Shown piece by piece: positions 1-12,636 of a stretch of 64,000 nucleotides of DNA. The stretch spans positions 205,736,978 to 205,800,977 of the forward strand of contig CP136066.1 in NCBI GenBank assembly GCA_032622095.1. The letters are read 5' to 3'. This stretch comes from Siphonodentalium dalli. Lineage: Eukaryota; Mollusca; Scaphopoda; Gadilida; Siphonodentaliidae. A model generated the notes under the pieces. That model was given only the letters and a program-made list of their open reading frames with translations. It searched no databases and was not told where the DNA came from. A program made the position numbers and the translations under genes. Within the stretch, counting starts at the first letter, position 1; the number at the start of each line of letters is the position of its first letter.

Positions 1-220
1 CGCATATAACTTTAATATATTTTTTCTATTTGTCTACTTTCCACAGTTGAGTGACAAACTCATTTAAGTTCTTACCATATATATTCTGGGATGATACTCA
101 CGGAATGCTCTTTAATATTCCACCCCGTAGGAAGAAAAAAATGATTCTTGCTTTCCAGCCCGTTCTCCCTAAACCGCACATTATCTGCTTATAATATACC
201 TTGTTTTATGCAGATATTCT

Positions 221-303
221 GCTTAGAATCGCCTCATTTTGAGTCGATGGAAAATGAGAGCGTTTTAGTCACATTATCGACTCATAATGAGGCGATTCTA
301 AGC
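221..303. repeat. Foldback inverted repeat
   Basis: Two arms of about 27 bp (221-247 and 276-303) are near-perfect reverse complements around a loop of about 28 bp. I see nothing gene-like in the rest of 1-930; the longest frame there runs through this palindrome. Confidence 0.7.
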
Positions 304-930
304 ATATTATGTGCAGACAATGACACAAATAAGCCAAATCAAGACTTTTCAGGTGTACGCTCTTTATCATGTGTTTTCACTGTGGCCAGCGCCATAAAAC
401 TAAATAACGGATATGATTCATTATCTGCTTATTTCAGAATCAAATATCACATTATGCATCTACTTCACATTAAAGGTCGATTATGTGCGTATAGATTTGT
501 GCGAGGATACGTTGTGCTTTCTGTTTCTGAGATGATAAATTCTATAACTTAGTGAGTCTTTTCGAGACATAAAGTGCAAATATATGTATTTAATTTAGTT
601 ATCGATCTATATTATTACCGGAAATAGATAAAAGGTCTTATCTTAAATCTGAAGATTACAAGTCGTTTTCAGTCTTCGATTTGAGTTCGCATATAAAGGG
701 TCCAAGGCATTCACAGTGAGCCTATATGCAAAAGAATATAAAAGATTGTAAAAACATCACCACTAAGAAGAACATTGATAAATGAATATTTATTTTCTTA
801 TATTCATTATTGACGCAATAAACAAATTTCACGCGTTGATACCATTGTTTTGTAAACAAAAAACCGTTACAGTGATTTGTCAACAAACGTCGCTAAACGC
901 GTAAGTAACTTCAAATAGTTTAGTCTAAAT

Positions 931-1398
931 GTGACCCGCCATATCAAATCCAGTCGGAAGTCGGGATTTTTTTTTACCCAGTGCCATCGCATTCTCTTAT
1001 ATATGCGAGTCGACCATGGGTCGCCTCGCATATATAAGAGAATGCATTGGCCTAACAATTTGTTATCATGTTTTTTAAATAAATGTTTCTTACAATGTTC
1101 ATGACATAAAATAAAAAAACATCCATTACCCTGCAGGGAGCCCCCCCCCCCCCCACATATATAGAAGCATATAGAAGAGTGTCGTCTGCACATGTTTGTC
1201 TGGGGCTCTGTATGGGTGAAATTATAAAATTGTTAAAGAATACAAGAACAAATTATTAAAATTGTAAAAAATTGTTAGGCCAATGCGTTCTCTTATATAT
1301 GCGAGGCGACCTATGTCCGACTCGCATATGTAAGAGAATGCATTGGCACAGGGTAAAACAAATCCCGACTTACGACTGGATTTGATATGGCGGGTCAC
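931..1398. mobile_element. MITE, GTGACCCGCC terminal-inverted-repeat family, copy 1
   Basis: The element starts GTGACCCGCCATATC and ends with its reverse complement; the inverted ends extend about 40 bp. AAAT sits immediately outside both ends (927-930 and 1399-1402), a likely target duplication. Just inside each end is a palindromic hairpin module of about 68 bp (near 985-1053 and 1277-1347). The middle holds AT-rich sequence and a long C run near 1141. It has no coding capacity and is the inverted-orientation partner of the copy at 1736-2245. Confidence 0.75.
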
Positions 1399-1523
1399 AA
1401 ATGTGGTTCTCAGAATATGGTTTCAATACCGTTTCCGATGTTTACTGTCAAGTTTGGATTAATTTGGATTAAATGTTGACATCTTTAATATTGGACTAAT
1501 TGGACTTTATCTGTATTTCCACT

Positions 1524-1735
1524 TTAACCCTTCCATGATTGGAGCTTCCTGTATTTTTAGGGAAAACCCTATGCCAATGCATTCTCTTATATATGCGAGT
1601 CCCCCATATAGAGGGCCTCGCATAATATAAGAGAATACATTGGCCTAACAATATTTACCTTGACCTTGCAATCCAGCTCTTATATATGCCAGGCTCCCTA
1701 TGGGAGACAACATATTTAAGAGAATGCATATATAT
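1524..1735. mobile_element. Truncated TTAA-type MITE (CCCTTTCATGAC end type)
   Basis: It begins TTAACCCTTCCATGATTGG, the same kind of end as at 20347 and 27920, followed by the common palindromic hairpin module (1573-1645). The far end is missing where the next element begins, so it is either truncated or was cut by the insertion at 1736. Confidence 0.55.
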
Positions 1736-2245
1736 GTGACCCGCCATATCAAATCCAGTCGGAAGTCGGGATTTTTTTACCCTGTGCCAATGCATTCTCT
1801 TATATATGCGAGTCGACCATAGGTCGCCTCGCATATATAAGAGAATGCATTGGCCTAAATTTTTGTTAAAATTTTAATAATATTTTCTTGTATTCTTTAA
1901 CAATTTTATAATTTCACCCATACAGAGCCCCAGACAAACATGATACAAAACATGATAAAAAATTGTTAGGCCAATACAGAGCCCCAGACAAACATGAGCA
2001 GACGACACTCTTCTATATGATTATATATATGTGTGGGGCTCCCTGCAGGGTAATGGATGTTTTTTATTTTATGTCCTAAAAATTGTCAGAAACATTTATT
2101 TAAAAAAAAGGATAAAAAATTGTTAGGCCAATGCATTCTTTTATATATGCGAGGCGACCTATGGTCGACTCGCATATATAAGAGAATGCATTGGCACAGG
2201 GTAAAAAAATACCGACTTCCGACTGGATTTGATATGGCGGGTCAC
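1736..2245. mobile_element. MITE, GTGACCCGCC family, copy 2 (opposite orientation)
   Basis: It has the same inverted ends as 931-1398, flanked by ATAT-rich sequence on both sides. The central segment (about 1860-2125) matches the centre of copy 1 in reverse complement, so the element lies in the opposite orientation. It contains an internal duplication of a short motif around 'acagagccccagacaaacatg' (truncated here), near 1922 and 1977. Hairpin modules lie at 1787-1855 and 2129-2197. Confidence 0.75.
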
Positions 2246-2413
2246 ATATATTAACGTTTACATAATAATGGTTAAGAACCTCAGTATTGGAGAGTTCTTA
2301 ATAATGAACATAAGAACAAAGTCAATTTATCTTTTCATTTAATTTTTGTGATATTTGTTTTACAGACTGTTATGTTATTTCGCACGAACCCACTTCGAAA
2401 GCATGTAGTCCCT

Positions 2414-2840
2414 TTAACCCTTTACCCAACAGAACGGCCCTGTGCCAATGCATTCTCTTATATATGCGAGTCGACCATAGGTCGCCTCGCATATATAAGA
2501 GAATGCATTGGCTTAACACATATTAAAAATGATAAAATTGTCAAAGAATGTAGAAATATATTATAAAAATTGTTAAAAAATGTAAGAACAAATGGTAAAA
2601 AGTTTTTTTTTTAGGCCAATGCAATCTCTTATATATGCGAGGTGACCTATGGTCGACTCGCATATATAAGATAATGCATTGGCACATGCAGGGCATAACT
2701 GTAACCATCACAATGTGGTCAATGAACCGGTTCCAGTGATATCCATATTTGTATGGTGTTATTGAGACAGACCGAAGATATTTTAGGCCGTTGAAGCTTT
2801 ATTTGGGCGTTTTTGACCGTTTTGTTGGGTAAAGGGTTAA
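2414..2840. mobile_element. piggyBac-like TTAA MITE, copy 1 of 6
   Basis: The element is bounded by TTAA on both sides, with inverted ends CCCTTTACCCAACA and TGTTGGGTAAAGGG. TTAA targets with CCC-starting ends are the hallmark of piggyBac superfamily elements. Inside are two palindromic hairpin modules (2443-2514 and 2615-2687) in mirror orientation, separated by AT-rich sequence with repeated 'gttaaagaatgtaagaa'. A unique segment of about 150 bp follows the second hairpin. No transposase is present, so it is non-autonomous. Confidence 0.85.
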
Positions 2841-4854
2841 GCGGGTCGTATAGAAGGAATGTATCCAACAAAACTCGTTTCTTTCATGCATACGGAGCAT
2901 TTTATAACAATATGACTGTGACTTGATTATTAACGTCTCGTCTGATAATTAATAACTACGCGAAACCATTCTGGGAACGCACCGTCGGGAGGTATTGAGT
3001 GCACGTGTCTTCAATGCGTGTGATCGAATTCGCGTTATTGTGTGTTCGCAAACAGTAGACCACCAATACGTAACGATTCGAACGCCGACGTTCCATGGAC
3101 GTAGCTATAGTGTCCTCTTTGGGGGTTGTCCACCTTGACATGTTCAACTCTACCCACCCCTTGAACCATACCAAACACCTATGTTTGTAGAAATCCATTT
3201 GCACCCATCCCCTTGGTTGGAACTTTCCAACTGGTACTTAAATCTATTGGAAATGTCCGACTTGACACCCCCGTAACGTTGGAAATGTCCAGCTGATGGT
3301 ACTTTCAAGGTGAACACCCCCTAACGGGGACAATTTAGCCACGTCCCTGAGCTAAAATGAAGGATTTGTTCCCTGCATCGATATTATTAAAACACATGAG
3401 ATAAGTGATTTCTATTGAATGTTGAGATATCAAAAATGAGTAAAGGTCCATGCAGGCGGCGACATGAACGACGCTCACTTAGAACAAACGTAATAGCAGG
3501 TAGCGGTGTAACCATAGTAACGTCGCAAGAGCTATACTTCGTCCAATCTTTCCGACTCACGACTTGTTGTCGGAAATGCAGTGATATATCTCATGTGTCG
3601 TTCAATTCTATCTTAAAACTTGACTGGCAAATTCGTGACATTCAATTAGCCCGCTATTGAGTGTTTGCAGATGCAGAACATGATCCGCATGTTTTGACGA
3701 ACCTCCGACGAAGTATAGCTCTTGCGACGTTACATGCGACCGTCATATCATTGATGAATTCACGTATAGTGGTGATCAAGGCGTCGCGACCAAATTGTCC
3801 AAAGTAAGAATAGGATTTGGTTTACCCAGGGCGTTTTCAACGACGGAGATAGACGAATTCACCGGATGTGGAATCCATTAACATTGCCAAGGTCATTTGA
3901 TGTAAACAAGACGGCTGTTTCGAATTCTCAAATATCTACATAGGAAATTATACTAGCCCTGCATGGGGCACGAATTCTTGTATAGCAAGACTCTCGTGTC
4001 ACACGCTATAGTTAAGGAGAATTGGTGGTTCCAGTACTCCCGGCACAATGACAATCGCCCGTATGTAGCAAGCCAGTCAATAAAATTTACTTTTTGTCGT
4101 TGCTATCGAATACATTTGTATATTCAAAGTAAACCCGATATATTTTACGTTGAAGTGTTGCAGTATCTTGCTGCTAGGCCTTCATTTTGAAGAAAAAAAA
4201 CTGCGGAACACCACGTAGGATAGCGGAAATACACGAGATTGTTTTGATGGCATTGACGCATAAATCGCGACGCTCGCATCGCCGTATACATGGGCCTTTA
4301 GCCTTCAGACACTACTCATGCAGTATTCATAGCTGTAAAGTTCACGCTCAAATTCGACTCAGAAATTGTATTTACAGAAAGAGGCCCTGAATACAGTTGT
4401 AAGTTCAGAAGTGAATACACCAGACTTTCAAAACAACTAACGATGAATCAAATTTAAAATTACTGTCACAGGCTGCAAAATAAAGAAAGTATGATCGATG
4501 ATCATGATAGGAAAGCGATATTCACTTTCGCTTGTCAAAGGAAATAACACCACACAAAAGAAGGATTTGAAATTAACTATTCAAAGAAATGAAAGACAAA
4601 CTTTTAATATGACAAAAATGTCGGACTCGTGTATGATCACTATCTACAAAGGGCGTCAAGAGCTGTCCCATGTTGGTGTAATTCTATAGACATAGATCCT
4701 TCAGACAGCTACGAATTCTTCCTTTTGTCGAACTTAATACTGTATAATTTTGTTTCATAAGCACTAAAGTCAACAGTACGTCATATCATTCATAGTAATT
4801 TACACAGTAATGCATACATATTGGCTTTTAATTATAATAATTTATATAGGGTAT
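2841..4854. other. No convincing gene; inverted repeat at 3519-3734
   Basis: Short frames here lack family motifs and convincing splice context. A 24-bp sequence around 3519-3543 recurs as its reverse complement at 3709-3734 and encloses about 165 bp; this may be the termini of a small element. Around 3215-3310 are degenerate TTGGAAATTTCCAAC-like words that also occur near 30240-30780 and 60300-60450. Confidence 0.4.
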
Positions 4855-5520
4855 TCTACCTTTCAATCTGTTTGAGTCTATTAGATCTCCACAGCTTTCA
4901 AGAGCCATGAAGTGGATGACCCAACGCGGGGGTGCTTATTGTTTGTCCCTAAAACTACATATAGTTTCCAGGTGTATACGGCTTATCTCAGCGGTACATA
5001 TTTGACACAACTTGGTTACTTGAAAATCGGTTAAAATTTTACGACCCGTTGACAATTTCTTTTATAGAACTTTTGTATAGACCTTACAAAAATGTTTTAC
5101 ATTAATTACACATTAATTCTCATTAACATTATACCATTATTAATATTTCGTATTATCCAATTCGGGTACACTCACACAAATTCGTTGAAATTTCTTCCCA
5201 TATAATTATCTATTGCATATGGTTGTAACACAGTTTTTGTAGAATATAACTTGTATTATAACAAATAACAAATCAGATTCAAATTAACCTTAAATATGTA
5301 TAATTCGGGCAGAGATGTGAAAAATACTGTAATTTTGCATAATTCCCCCTGAAATACCATTCAATTTGCCCGAATTTGACCGAAAATTGTCCAAAATTTT
5401 AGCTTTCAAAGCATTTTAGGTGGCTGCAATCCTTCCAATAGCATGATGATTCTTGTCAGAATTTTGAAATCTAACTCCAATAGATTGGCAAGTGCGATTG
5501 TTTTAGTATAGTTTGTATAA
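4855..5520. repeat. Dispersed/duplicated segment, copy 1
   Basis: It is clearly similar to 5672-6450. The shared order is a block with 'agtctatta...tctccacagct', then 'catatagtttcca', 'cggcttatctcagcggt' and 'acttgaaaatcggtt'. An AT-rich element beginning 'ggttgtaacac' follows (5220-5440 here). In this copy that element lies after 'ctattgcat', a site that is empty in copy 2 near 6345. Confidence 0.7.
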
Positions 5521-5671
5521 TTAAAATTCAAAATACTTTATTTGAAATTTAACTGAATATAGTAATATTGCCATAATTATATGGGCGCCTGCCAAAAAAA
5601 AGCGTTATGCTTATGGTTGACAGGAACCTTGAACCCCTTCAGCTCTAGTATGTCTCCATAGCATCCAAGAC

Positions 5672-6450
5672 CCATGTACTTTCAATCCGTTCGAGTCTAT
5701 TATATCTCCACAGCTTCTAAGAGCCATGAAGAGGATGACCCAACGCGATGGTGCTCATTGTTCGACCTTATAACCACATATAGTTTCCAGTTGTACACGG
5801 CTTATCTCAGCGGTGCATGTTTGGCACAACTTAGATACATGTACTTGAAAATCGGTTAACTATTTCTTTTATAGAACTTATGAATAGACCCATAGCCGTA
5901 CGGGCGCTCAATTTTTTATGGGGGCTGAGATTTATTTCCCGATTTTTTTACATGATATATTCGTGGTTGTAACACCGTTTTTGTAGAATATACCTTGTAC
6001 ATACACACAAATATAACAAAATAGATTCAAATTAACCTTAAATGTGTATAATTCGGACATCGATGTGAAAAAATACTGTAATTTTCCATAATTTCCCCCT
6101 GAAAAACCATTCAATTTGCCCGAATTTGACCAAAAATATCTCCAATTTGCCAGAAAAATTTCCAAATTTTGAGCTTTCAAAACGTTTAGGGGGCTGCAGT
6201 CCTCCCAACCCCACTGGCCCGTACGGCTATTATAGACCTTACAGAAATGCTTCATCATATCAATATTAATATTTCGTAATATCCAATTAGGGTACATTCA
6301 CACAAATTCGTTGAAATTTCGTCCCATATAACTATCTGTTGCACATTTTAGAGATAACATTAGTAAATGCGGAGTATACGATATATTGTAAGGACTGTAA
6401 ACCCACTAGCGATAGCATGATGATTCTTGTAAAATGTTTGAAAAGATAAC
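5672..6450. repeat. Dispersed/duplicated segment, copy 2, with an insertion
   Basis: It is colinear with copy 1, but the word 'atagacc' (single in copy 1 near 5079) is split here by an insertion at about 5893-6232. Beyond the insertion the copy resumes and ends in further diverged repeats of 'ggactgtaaacccac' near 6390 and 6490. Confidence 0.7.
5893..6232. mobile_element. TIR insertion (AGCCGTACGGGC ends)
   Basis: It starts ATAGCCGTACGGGC and ends GCCCGTACGGCTAT, flanked on both sides by ATAGACC, a 7-8-bp direct repeat. The paralogous stretch near 5079 has a single uninterrupted ATAGACC, which serves as the empty site. The interior is related to 5220-5440. A 7-8-bp duplication would suit a hAT-type element, but no transposase is present. 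Confidence 0.6.
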
Positions 6451-8497
6451 TCCTAGATCGGCATATGGCGTCACGTGTTGTATATGTGTTAAGGACTATA
6501 AACCCACCAGCGCCAGTATGAAATTTATTGTAAGATATTTGAAAGCTACATGTAACTCATAGATTTGTATGGCGCCCATCAACAATTTATCAACAATTTA
6601 TTTTCATCTCATGCATTTCTGATTATTCTAGCAGAAATCGTGACAGACGAAAAAACTACATGATGGAAGAATTATAACACTCTCTTTGCAAGAAATTTTC
6701 GTAAACATTGAATAATTGTTATTAACGCCACCGGTGTGTACTGTTGGGCAAATTTTAGAAATCTGTGGACCTGTGGGAATTTTATAAATAGATAACTGGT
6801 TTTTCCGGTTATTTTGGGATGCGTTAAAGTTGTACTGCGACCCCGAGTCCGGTAAAAGCTGTAGTTGGAATGTCCAAGTTCGTGAAAGTTCTATTGACTA
6901 TGCCGATGATTTGAGAAGCTTTATTGTTTTAGAATATTGTAGAAAGGCTAATCTGGCCATGTCAAATTGAGCTATAGCAATGGGACATCTCGCAGGACAA
7001 CACATTTCGGGTTTTCGTGGGGTGTGTATTCGATGGATGTCTTACAGTTGCAGTATGTAACTATTATGACCGCGTTAATTGCGTTCGATCTTTAGGTATG
7101 AACAATGGCTGGGCCATGCACACTTGAGGATTTTATGGCGGGAACCCAATGTTTTATCCGCATTTAGAAGCTTTCTGGTTTGGTGAATGAAAAACCTGCA
7201 GTAATAAGCCGTAGTTTTTTGTAATAATTTGAAGGATTAGTTGTTTTAACGGAATTCTGAGGCGGTGCATTCATGTAATCAATATACTTGATATTACAAT
7301 TTATATTTATGGCTAAAAATATGATCTTGGTGGCGTTACCATTTCTGACTATGGTTTTCTTGTTACTCAATGTTTACGATATCCTCCTAAAATATAACCA
7401 GCTGATTATATATAGAGCTGACGAAGGCCATGAGGCCGAACATTTCTTGCAAAGACTGAGTGTTATAATTCTTCCATCACAACAAAGTTCCCTTTGTATC
7501 ACACTTACGAAAAAATTTATAAACAACATTGTTTCGAACGAGAACGAGTGTATCAAATAAAGTGATAGTCCGTATATAGCAACGGGCATATCCACTCTGG
7601 CTTGATCTTTATCTTCATATTTTTGTTCAATGATGTTTTCTTTTTGTGTTGTTATGTCCAATGATCCCATATCAACAACGTTGCTATATTCACAGTGAAC
7701 ACCCTTGAAATAGGAATTGTCCTGTTTCGGGTTAGTGATGTCGAATAGGTTCCTGTTCTTAGGGAAGAGTTTCACTCACACTTAATGGTTTCATGACATA
7801 AGTTCTGGGTGGATGTATTCATTTTATAAACATAGGCAGCTTATATTGATATTGTGCGAATATACAGACAACACAACCAGAGCGTAGCTCGAGCGAAATG
7901 TAAATATGCACCGACCGCAACGAGTTCGATAAAAGTTTCGAGATTGTGAAAGTCGTGTTCTGTATTTATTCTACACCGTTGTCTCAGTTGAGTTCAATCC
8001 ATTACTGTCACCTTCATACTATAGCTCCCTTTATCGTTATTTAAATATTGACGAATAACCAGTAATGAGTGGGCATCACCCGAATCGTTGACGTAATGTA
8101 CGTCATCTTTCTTGGCGACAACGGCAACGAGAATAGTTCAGACTTGAATTTCACTATAGATGTATGCACTAATATGTATTCAATGGCTGGGATCCCGTTG
8201 AATGCATGCGACAGCCATCGATTGAACTTATCTGAGACAGGTTTATGAGAACACGACTTGTATCACAATCTCTAATCTGTTATCGAAATCGTTGCGGACG
8301 GGACCACCCACAACTCATTCAACAAAAGATTCTCGATTGAGATCCGCGTTGTATTATGTCTATTTAATAATACGATTCCCATAAGTAAGCATATGCGACG
8401 TGTATTATTTCCTATTATAGTAATCGAAATTTCGTCTTGAAAATTGCACGCGCAGAAGTTTTAGAATATTGACCCCTGGCGATACACCATATCAAAT
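6451..8497. other. No assignable gene; inverted repeat 6662-6696 / 7442-7478 and weak frames
   Basis: A sequence of about 36 bp at 6662-6696 recurs inverted at 7442-7478 with a 2-bp indel, enclosing about 750 bp. Two stretches have a protein-like composition but no recognised domain: a plus-strand run of about 58 codons at 6787-6970, and a minus-strand frame of 133 codons at 7775-7374. I cannot assign either, and neither has clear splice context on both sides. They may be fragments of a decayed gene or element. Confidence 0.3.
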
Positions 8498-8682
8498 AGT
8501 ATATATAGAGGATATCCACACTTTTTCAGTGGATATGGGTTATATCTCATGAGTGATGACAAAACATTGAATTTCCACGAGTGGCTTTAGCCACGAGTGG
8601 AAATTCAAATGTTTTGTCATCACGAATGAGATTTAACCCATATCCACTGAAAACGTGTGGATATTCTGTTTATTATATACTT
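8498..8682. repeat. Long foldback (hairpin) element
   Basis: The arms (about 8498-8584 and 8591-8682) pair along almost their whole length with a tiny loop around 'gtggctttagccac'. It is surrounded by tatata-type flanks. It could be a foldback MITE or the product of inverted duplication. Confidence 0.75.
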
Positions 8683-8929
8683 TAGTTACTTGCCTATGAC
8701 CCCCAATGAATGTCAATACATCAGAAATTTCAAGCTGATATCACTCACTAGTGGGATATCACTTATATCTCACTGCTAAAACCTTATAATTTATCGGCAA
8801 GTATATAATAAACTCGGTTATCCTATTCTCTGATCACATATCTGATTCTCTGATGAGACAAGCCTGATGCTGCGAATCCACGTATGTTTCTTCATAGACA
8901 GAGTATCTCTAACGAGTCGCAATTCTATA

Positions 8930-9165
8930 CGAAATGTATTAATTGAGTGCACTAAATTCAATTCAAGACGAGCTTGATCGAAACTCGAATTGAATTTAGT
9001 GGACCTGGTTAATAAATGTCGTATATAACTGCGACGAATTTGAGATTAATTTTAGCAAGGAAAACGATCTCGAAACGGCTGGGGTTAAAAATAATTAATT
9101 TTGATTTCATTATCACAACCAAAGAGGAAGTAGAGACACCTTCAACATATATATGTGCTTATGAG
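8930..9165. repeat. Foldback-type repeat related to 39010-39736 and 51880-51960
   Basis: A palindrome with arms of about 35 bp (8936-9005) contains 'cactaaattcaattc'. It is followed by a block ending 'atcacaaccaaag' (about 9108) that is shared with the locus at 39226-39330. This copy has the continuous sequence 'aaccaaagaggaagtag', which is split by a SINE at 39 kb. Confidence 0.6.
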
Positions 9166-9581
9166 AACCGAAATTGAAATATCGTCCAATAAACAGATCA
9201 AATGTCCATATAACCAGATTATACAACGCTGAATGTGGGATCATGTTAATAATGGTCCACCGACCGACGTGTGAACGATTGAATTTCATGATCAGTAGCA
9301 AAATTAATGATTGTCACACCCTGAGATGGTAGCTCCAGCCGGAAATCAATATTGAAGTTCTCCACCAGTCATTTGAATGGCTTAACCCGTTCTATACTAA
9401 ATTGGAATCTGATATATTAGCAGACGACTGCCAGACGAAAAGATAATACAAGTGACAAACATTTATTCCCGGGCACGTATGAGGGGGGGGGGGGGGGGTG
9501 GGTTGTCAATATGACACAAAAACATTTATTTCCACAGATCCAAAACATTCTCCTCCATAGTTTTGGCCTTGAAACTTAATT

Positions 9582-9960
9582 TTAACCCTTTCCCCAACAG
9601 AACGGCCCTGTGCCGATGCATTCTCTTATATATGCGAGTCGACCATAGGTCGCCTCGCATATATAAGAGAATGCATTGGCTTAACACATTAAAAATTATA
9701 AAATTGTTAAAGAATGTAAGAAAAAATGTTTTTTTTAGGCCAATGCATTCTCTTATATATGCGAGGCGACCTATGGTCGACTCGCATATATAAGAGAATG
9801 CATTGGCACAGGGCATAACTGTAACTATCACAATGTGGTCAAGGAGCCGGTTCCAATGATATCCATATTTGTATGGTTCTATTGAGACAGACCGAAGATA
9901 TTTTAGGCTGTTGAAGCTTTATTTGGCCGGTTTTGGCCGTTTTGTTGGGTAAAGGGTTAA
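9582..9960. mobile_element. piggyBac-like TTAA MITE, copy 2 of 6
   Basis: TTAA lies at both borders. Ends are CCCTTTCCCCAACA and TGTTGGGTAAAGGG, with two hairpin modules at 9613-9682 and 9738-9808 separated by only about 55 bp. It is shorter than the copy at 2414 because of a reduced AT-rich spacer. A long G run (about 9482-9500) lies just upstream. Confidence 0.85.
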
Positions 9961-10413
9961 CATCAACACAGCGTTTAGACACTCAGTATATATTTTATCG
10001 TTGTAAAATCACTAAATACCCGATACATGTCAGTCTAGGTAACTATGAACATAAAATGCAAGGACGCATTGCATAAGCACTCAGGTGACATGTCAAACTC
10101 AGCTAATCACATACACCAACCTGTAATGGGGAGGGGTGCCGAAAAATGGTCGGAAAAAGCTTGCTAAAACGGAAGAAAAGTAAGGTCGAGGGGTGGGTGG
10201 TTCTAAAAAATGGCAAAGGGTAAAAACAATAATCATATGTGTCTGAAATCTTTTTCCGGCACCTCCCTGACAAGTGCAGAATAAATCATATTCATGGTGG
10301 CAAAATCTTTAGATAATAAATTCAACAAACGACCTGTCGTTTGTTGAACTTATTAGATGAACATGCATTTACTAAGGGATCTACTCATCAATGAGTATTT
10401 AGTATAGAAAGTG

Positions 10414-10586
10414 TTAACACTTTGAGTGCCAGGGGCCGATCTCATCGGCCCTAAACCTACAAAATAAGTCTGTTAAAGAATATAAGAATAAATTATTAAA
10501 ATTGTAAAAAATTGTAAAAAAAAATAAAATTGTTAGGCCAATGTTATGGGTTGATACAAAAATCAACCTGACACTCAAAGGGTTAA
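10414..10586. mobile_element. TTAA MITE with CACTTTGAGTGCCAGG ends, hairpins lost
   Basis: It is bounded by TTAA, with inverted ends CACTTTGAGTGCCAGG and CCTGACACTCAAAGGG. It keeps the AT-rich 'gttaaagaatataagaa' spacer and half of 'ttaggccaatg' but lacks the hairpin modules. Related pieces lie at 41463-41687 and 43896-43948. A small perfect hairpin (about 10317-10352) sits just upstream. Confidence 0.65.
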
Positions 10587-11299
10587 GAATGTTCTTTACT
10601 TGGGCCTATATGTCTCCCAATTTTAAATGTGTACCTTCGAGTGGGATATATTCTCAATAATTCTCAAGAATAAACTAGTGTTGAAAGTACATTAAAAATC
10701 ATTACTTATTAAAAACTCATATTTGTAACTGAAATTTATAAGGTGAAACAAGTATCAACTGTGGCCCGATTTTAAACATCAAACATATACCTCAACTGTG
10801 TAAAATAGCAATCTCCATGTGGGCCGAAGTAGAATTGGCGTACCGCCCCACTGTGATGGGTAAGAATCCCCTAATGAGGCACCTTGTTTACCGTGGGTGC
10901 ATCCCGTGAGGTGTGGTGTAGGAGTTATTGTGGTACTATGGCGGCCGTACCGCACGAGGCATCGACCTGCGGGTACGGTTTAGATCATTGTCCACTTTAG
11001 TCTTACATCTCTTCAATATGGTTTGTCGAGTTGACCTGGCTCAATCAATCGACAAGTCACGCCTTTTGATAGTGTTTCAGGTGCAATTTTTGTTATATGT
11101 TGTATTGCTCGTTTGATGTATGAAGTTCTGTGTTCTGTTTTTCACGTATATATGATGTTTCTGTAGACTCATGTCTCTTTGGTGTTCATCCTGATGATTG
11201 TTGAATCCTGTATTGATCAAGCCTGTCTCACTGTGGAGAGCTAACGGAAGGCTGCTACACACAGTGGCTAAACGTGTCACGCTTCAGCTATGTACCAGT

Positions 11300-12400
11300 T
11301 GTAACGTGGTGGGGGTCTTGACTATATTGTTGTTCTGTCGTGGTAGTGTGGACTGTTTCCCCCTACTCGATGTTACAAAAATAAAATACTGTTGTAGATC
11401 TTGCGATCTGTATAAATCTTGAACCGTATTATGTGATTCTGGAGTACTTGGAATCTGTGTTCTTGGCTTAGAGCTCGCTACGAAGGCCCAGCTATATGAT
11501 AATCCGTTATGTAAGGAAGTATCTAGTAAGCCCGTGGAGTACCAAGTTAACAGACAAATCCGTTACAAAACGGTATGATTTAATCATAAAAGTATCTTCT
11601 CATATGTGAATACAAGTATTTCAATGATGATAATCCACTGTAGGTCAGTGTGGGTAGCACTATCAAAATATATATGGTCTGATATACTTCAAACTTAGCA
11701 TAAAACCAGCTACAGTGTGAGCCAATGTATGGCCAAGTCAAGTTAAATGACGAAGAAATGACAATTAGGCAATTCGCCAAATGTCTAAGAAATATCCAAA
11801 GACAAGGGTGACACTCCGAAAAACCCTGTACCAAGTCTTGGTTAAAACGCCCAATGGGTCTTTAAATGAAAGTCAGTTAAGTTCTGACAGCCGTTTACGC
11901 GAATACGTAATCCGCTGAAGTGTACCCACTGTCGGTAGCGTCGGCCCTTTTATACGACGCGACCCACAGTGGGTAGTACTTACTACCTACAAACTACCCA
12001 CAAATGATACCCACAGCTACCTTGTAAGGCACCTACCTTGAAATAAGACGTTACGAAAACAGCGTCAGAAATCAATAAGGTAACAACTAAAGGCGGAAGT
12101 TACCAATGACGTCACGCTATTTATAGCTTGACATGAAGAGTGGGAAAATCCCAGAATGATTTATATACAATGTAACGACGATGTGAATGAGTGTGAATAA
12201 GATAAGAATTAGAACAGACAGTTAGGTAATAATTAGATGAATTTGCAAATTAAGGGTTAGTTATCTGACAAATATAGGTAATATTAAGAATATGAATGCA
12301 TAAAGTACAATTTGAAGTGAGGAAAGTGATTAAATAACAATGAATGCATTGTAATTAATATAGTATAATACAACGGAAGGTGCCCTGTAGCTATGCTACA
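11300..12400 (+). mobile_element. Solo-LTR-like insertion (TG...CA, CAGT duplication)
   Basis: A 1,101-bp segment starts TGTAACGTGG, ends GCTATGCTACA and is flanked on both sides by CAGT (11296-11299 and 12401-12404). The paralogous element at about 13114 reads straight through the site. TG...CA ends, a 4-bp duplication, a TATA-like TTTTATA near 11948 and no coding sequence fit a solitary LTR of a Ty3-like retrotransposon. Orientation is inferred from the TATA box. A hairpin (about 11921-11978, arms CCCACTGT and ACAGTGGG) sits beside the TATA box. A TIR DNA element is less likely because inverted similarity stops after a few bases. Confidence 0.6.
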
Positions 12401-12636
12401 CAGTCTTTGGCCGACCAGAATTCGAAGGGTAGTCCGCGGCGGCTGCAGGGCTAATTGTCAATATTTTTTGCTCAAACCAAAAAAAACAAGACTTGATCGT
12501 AAGAATGATGACTTACTTAGTTCCAATAATGTTGGGGTATTCCCTCAGTACTTGGTTCTTTGCTTCGACCCGGCGATTAAGAGACCTTATGTCTGTGTCA
12601 TGCATTAGACACTTCAAAGTATTGCTGGACAATTGA

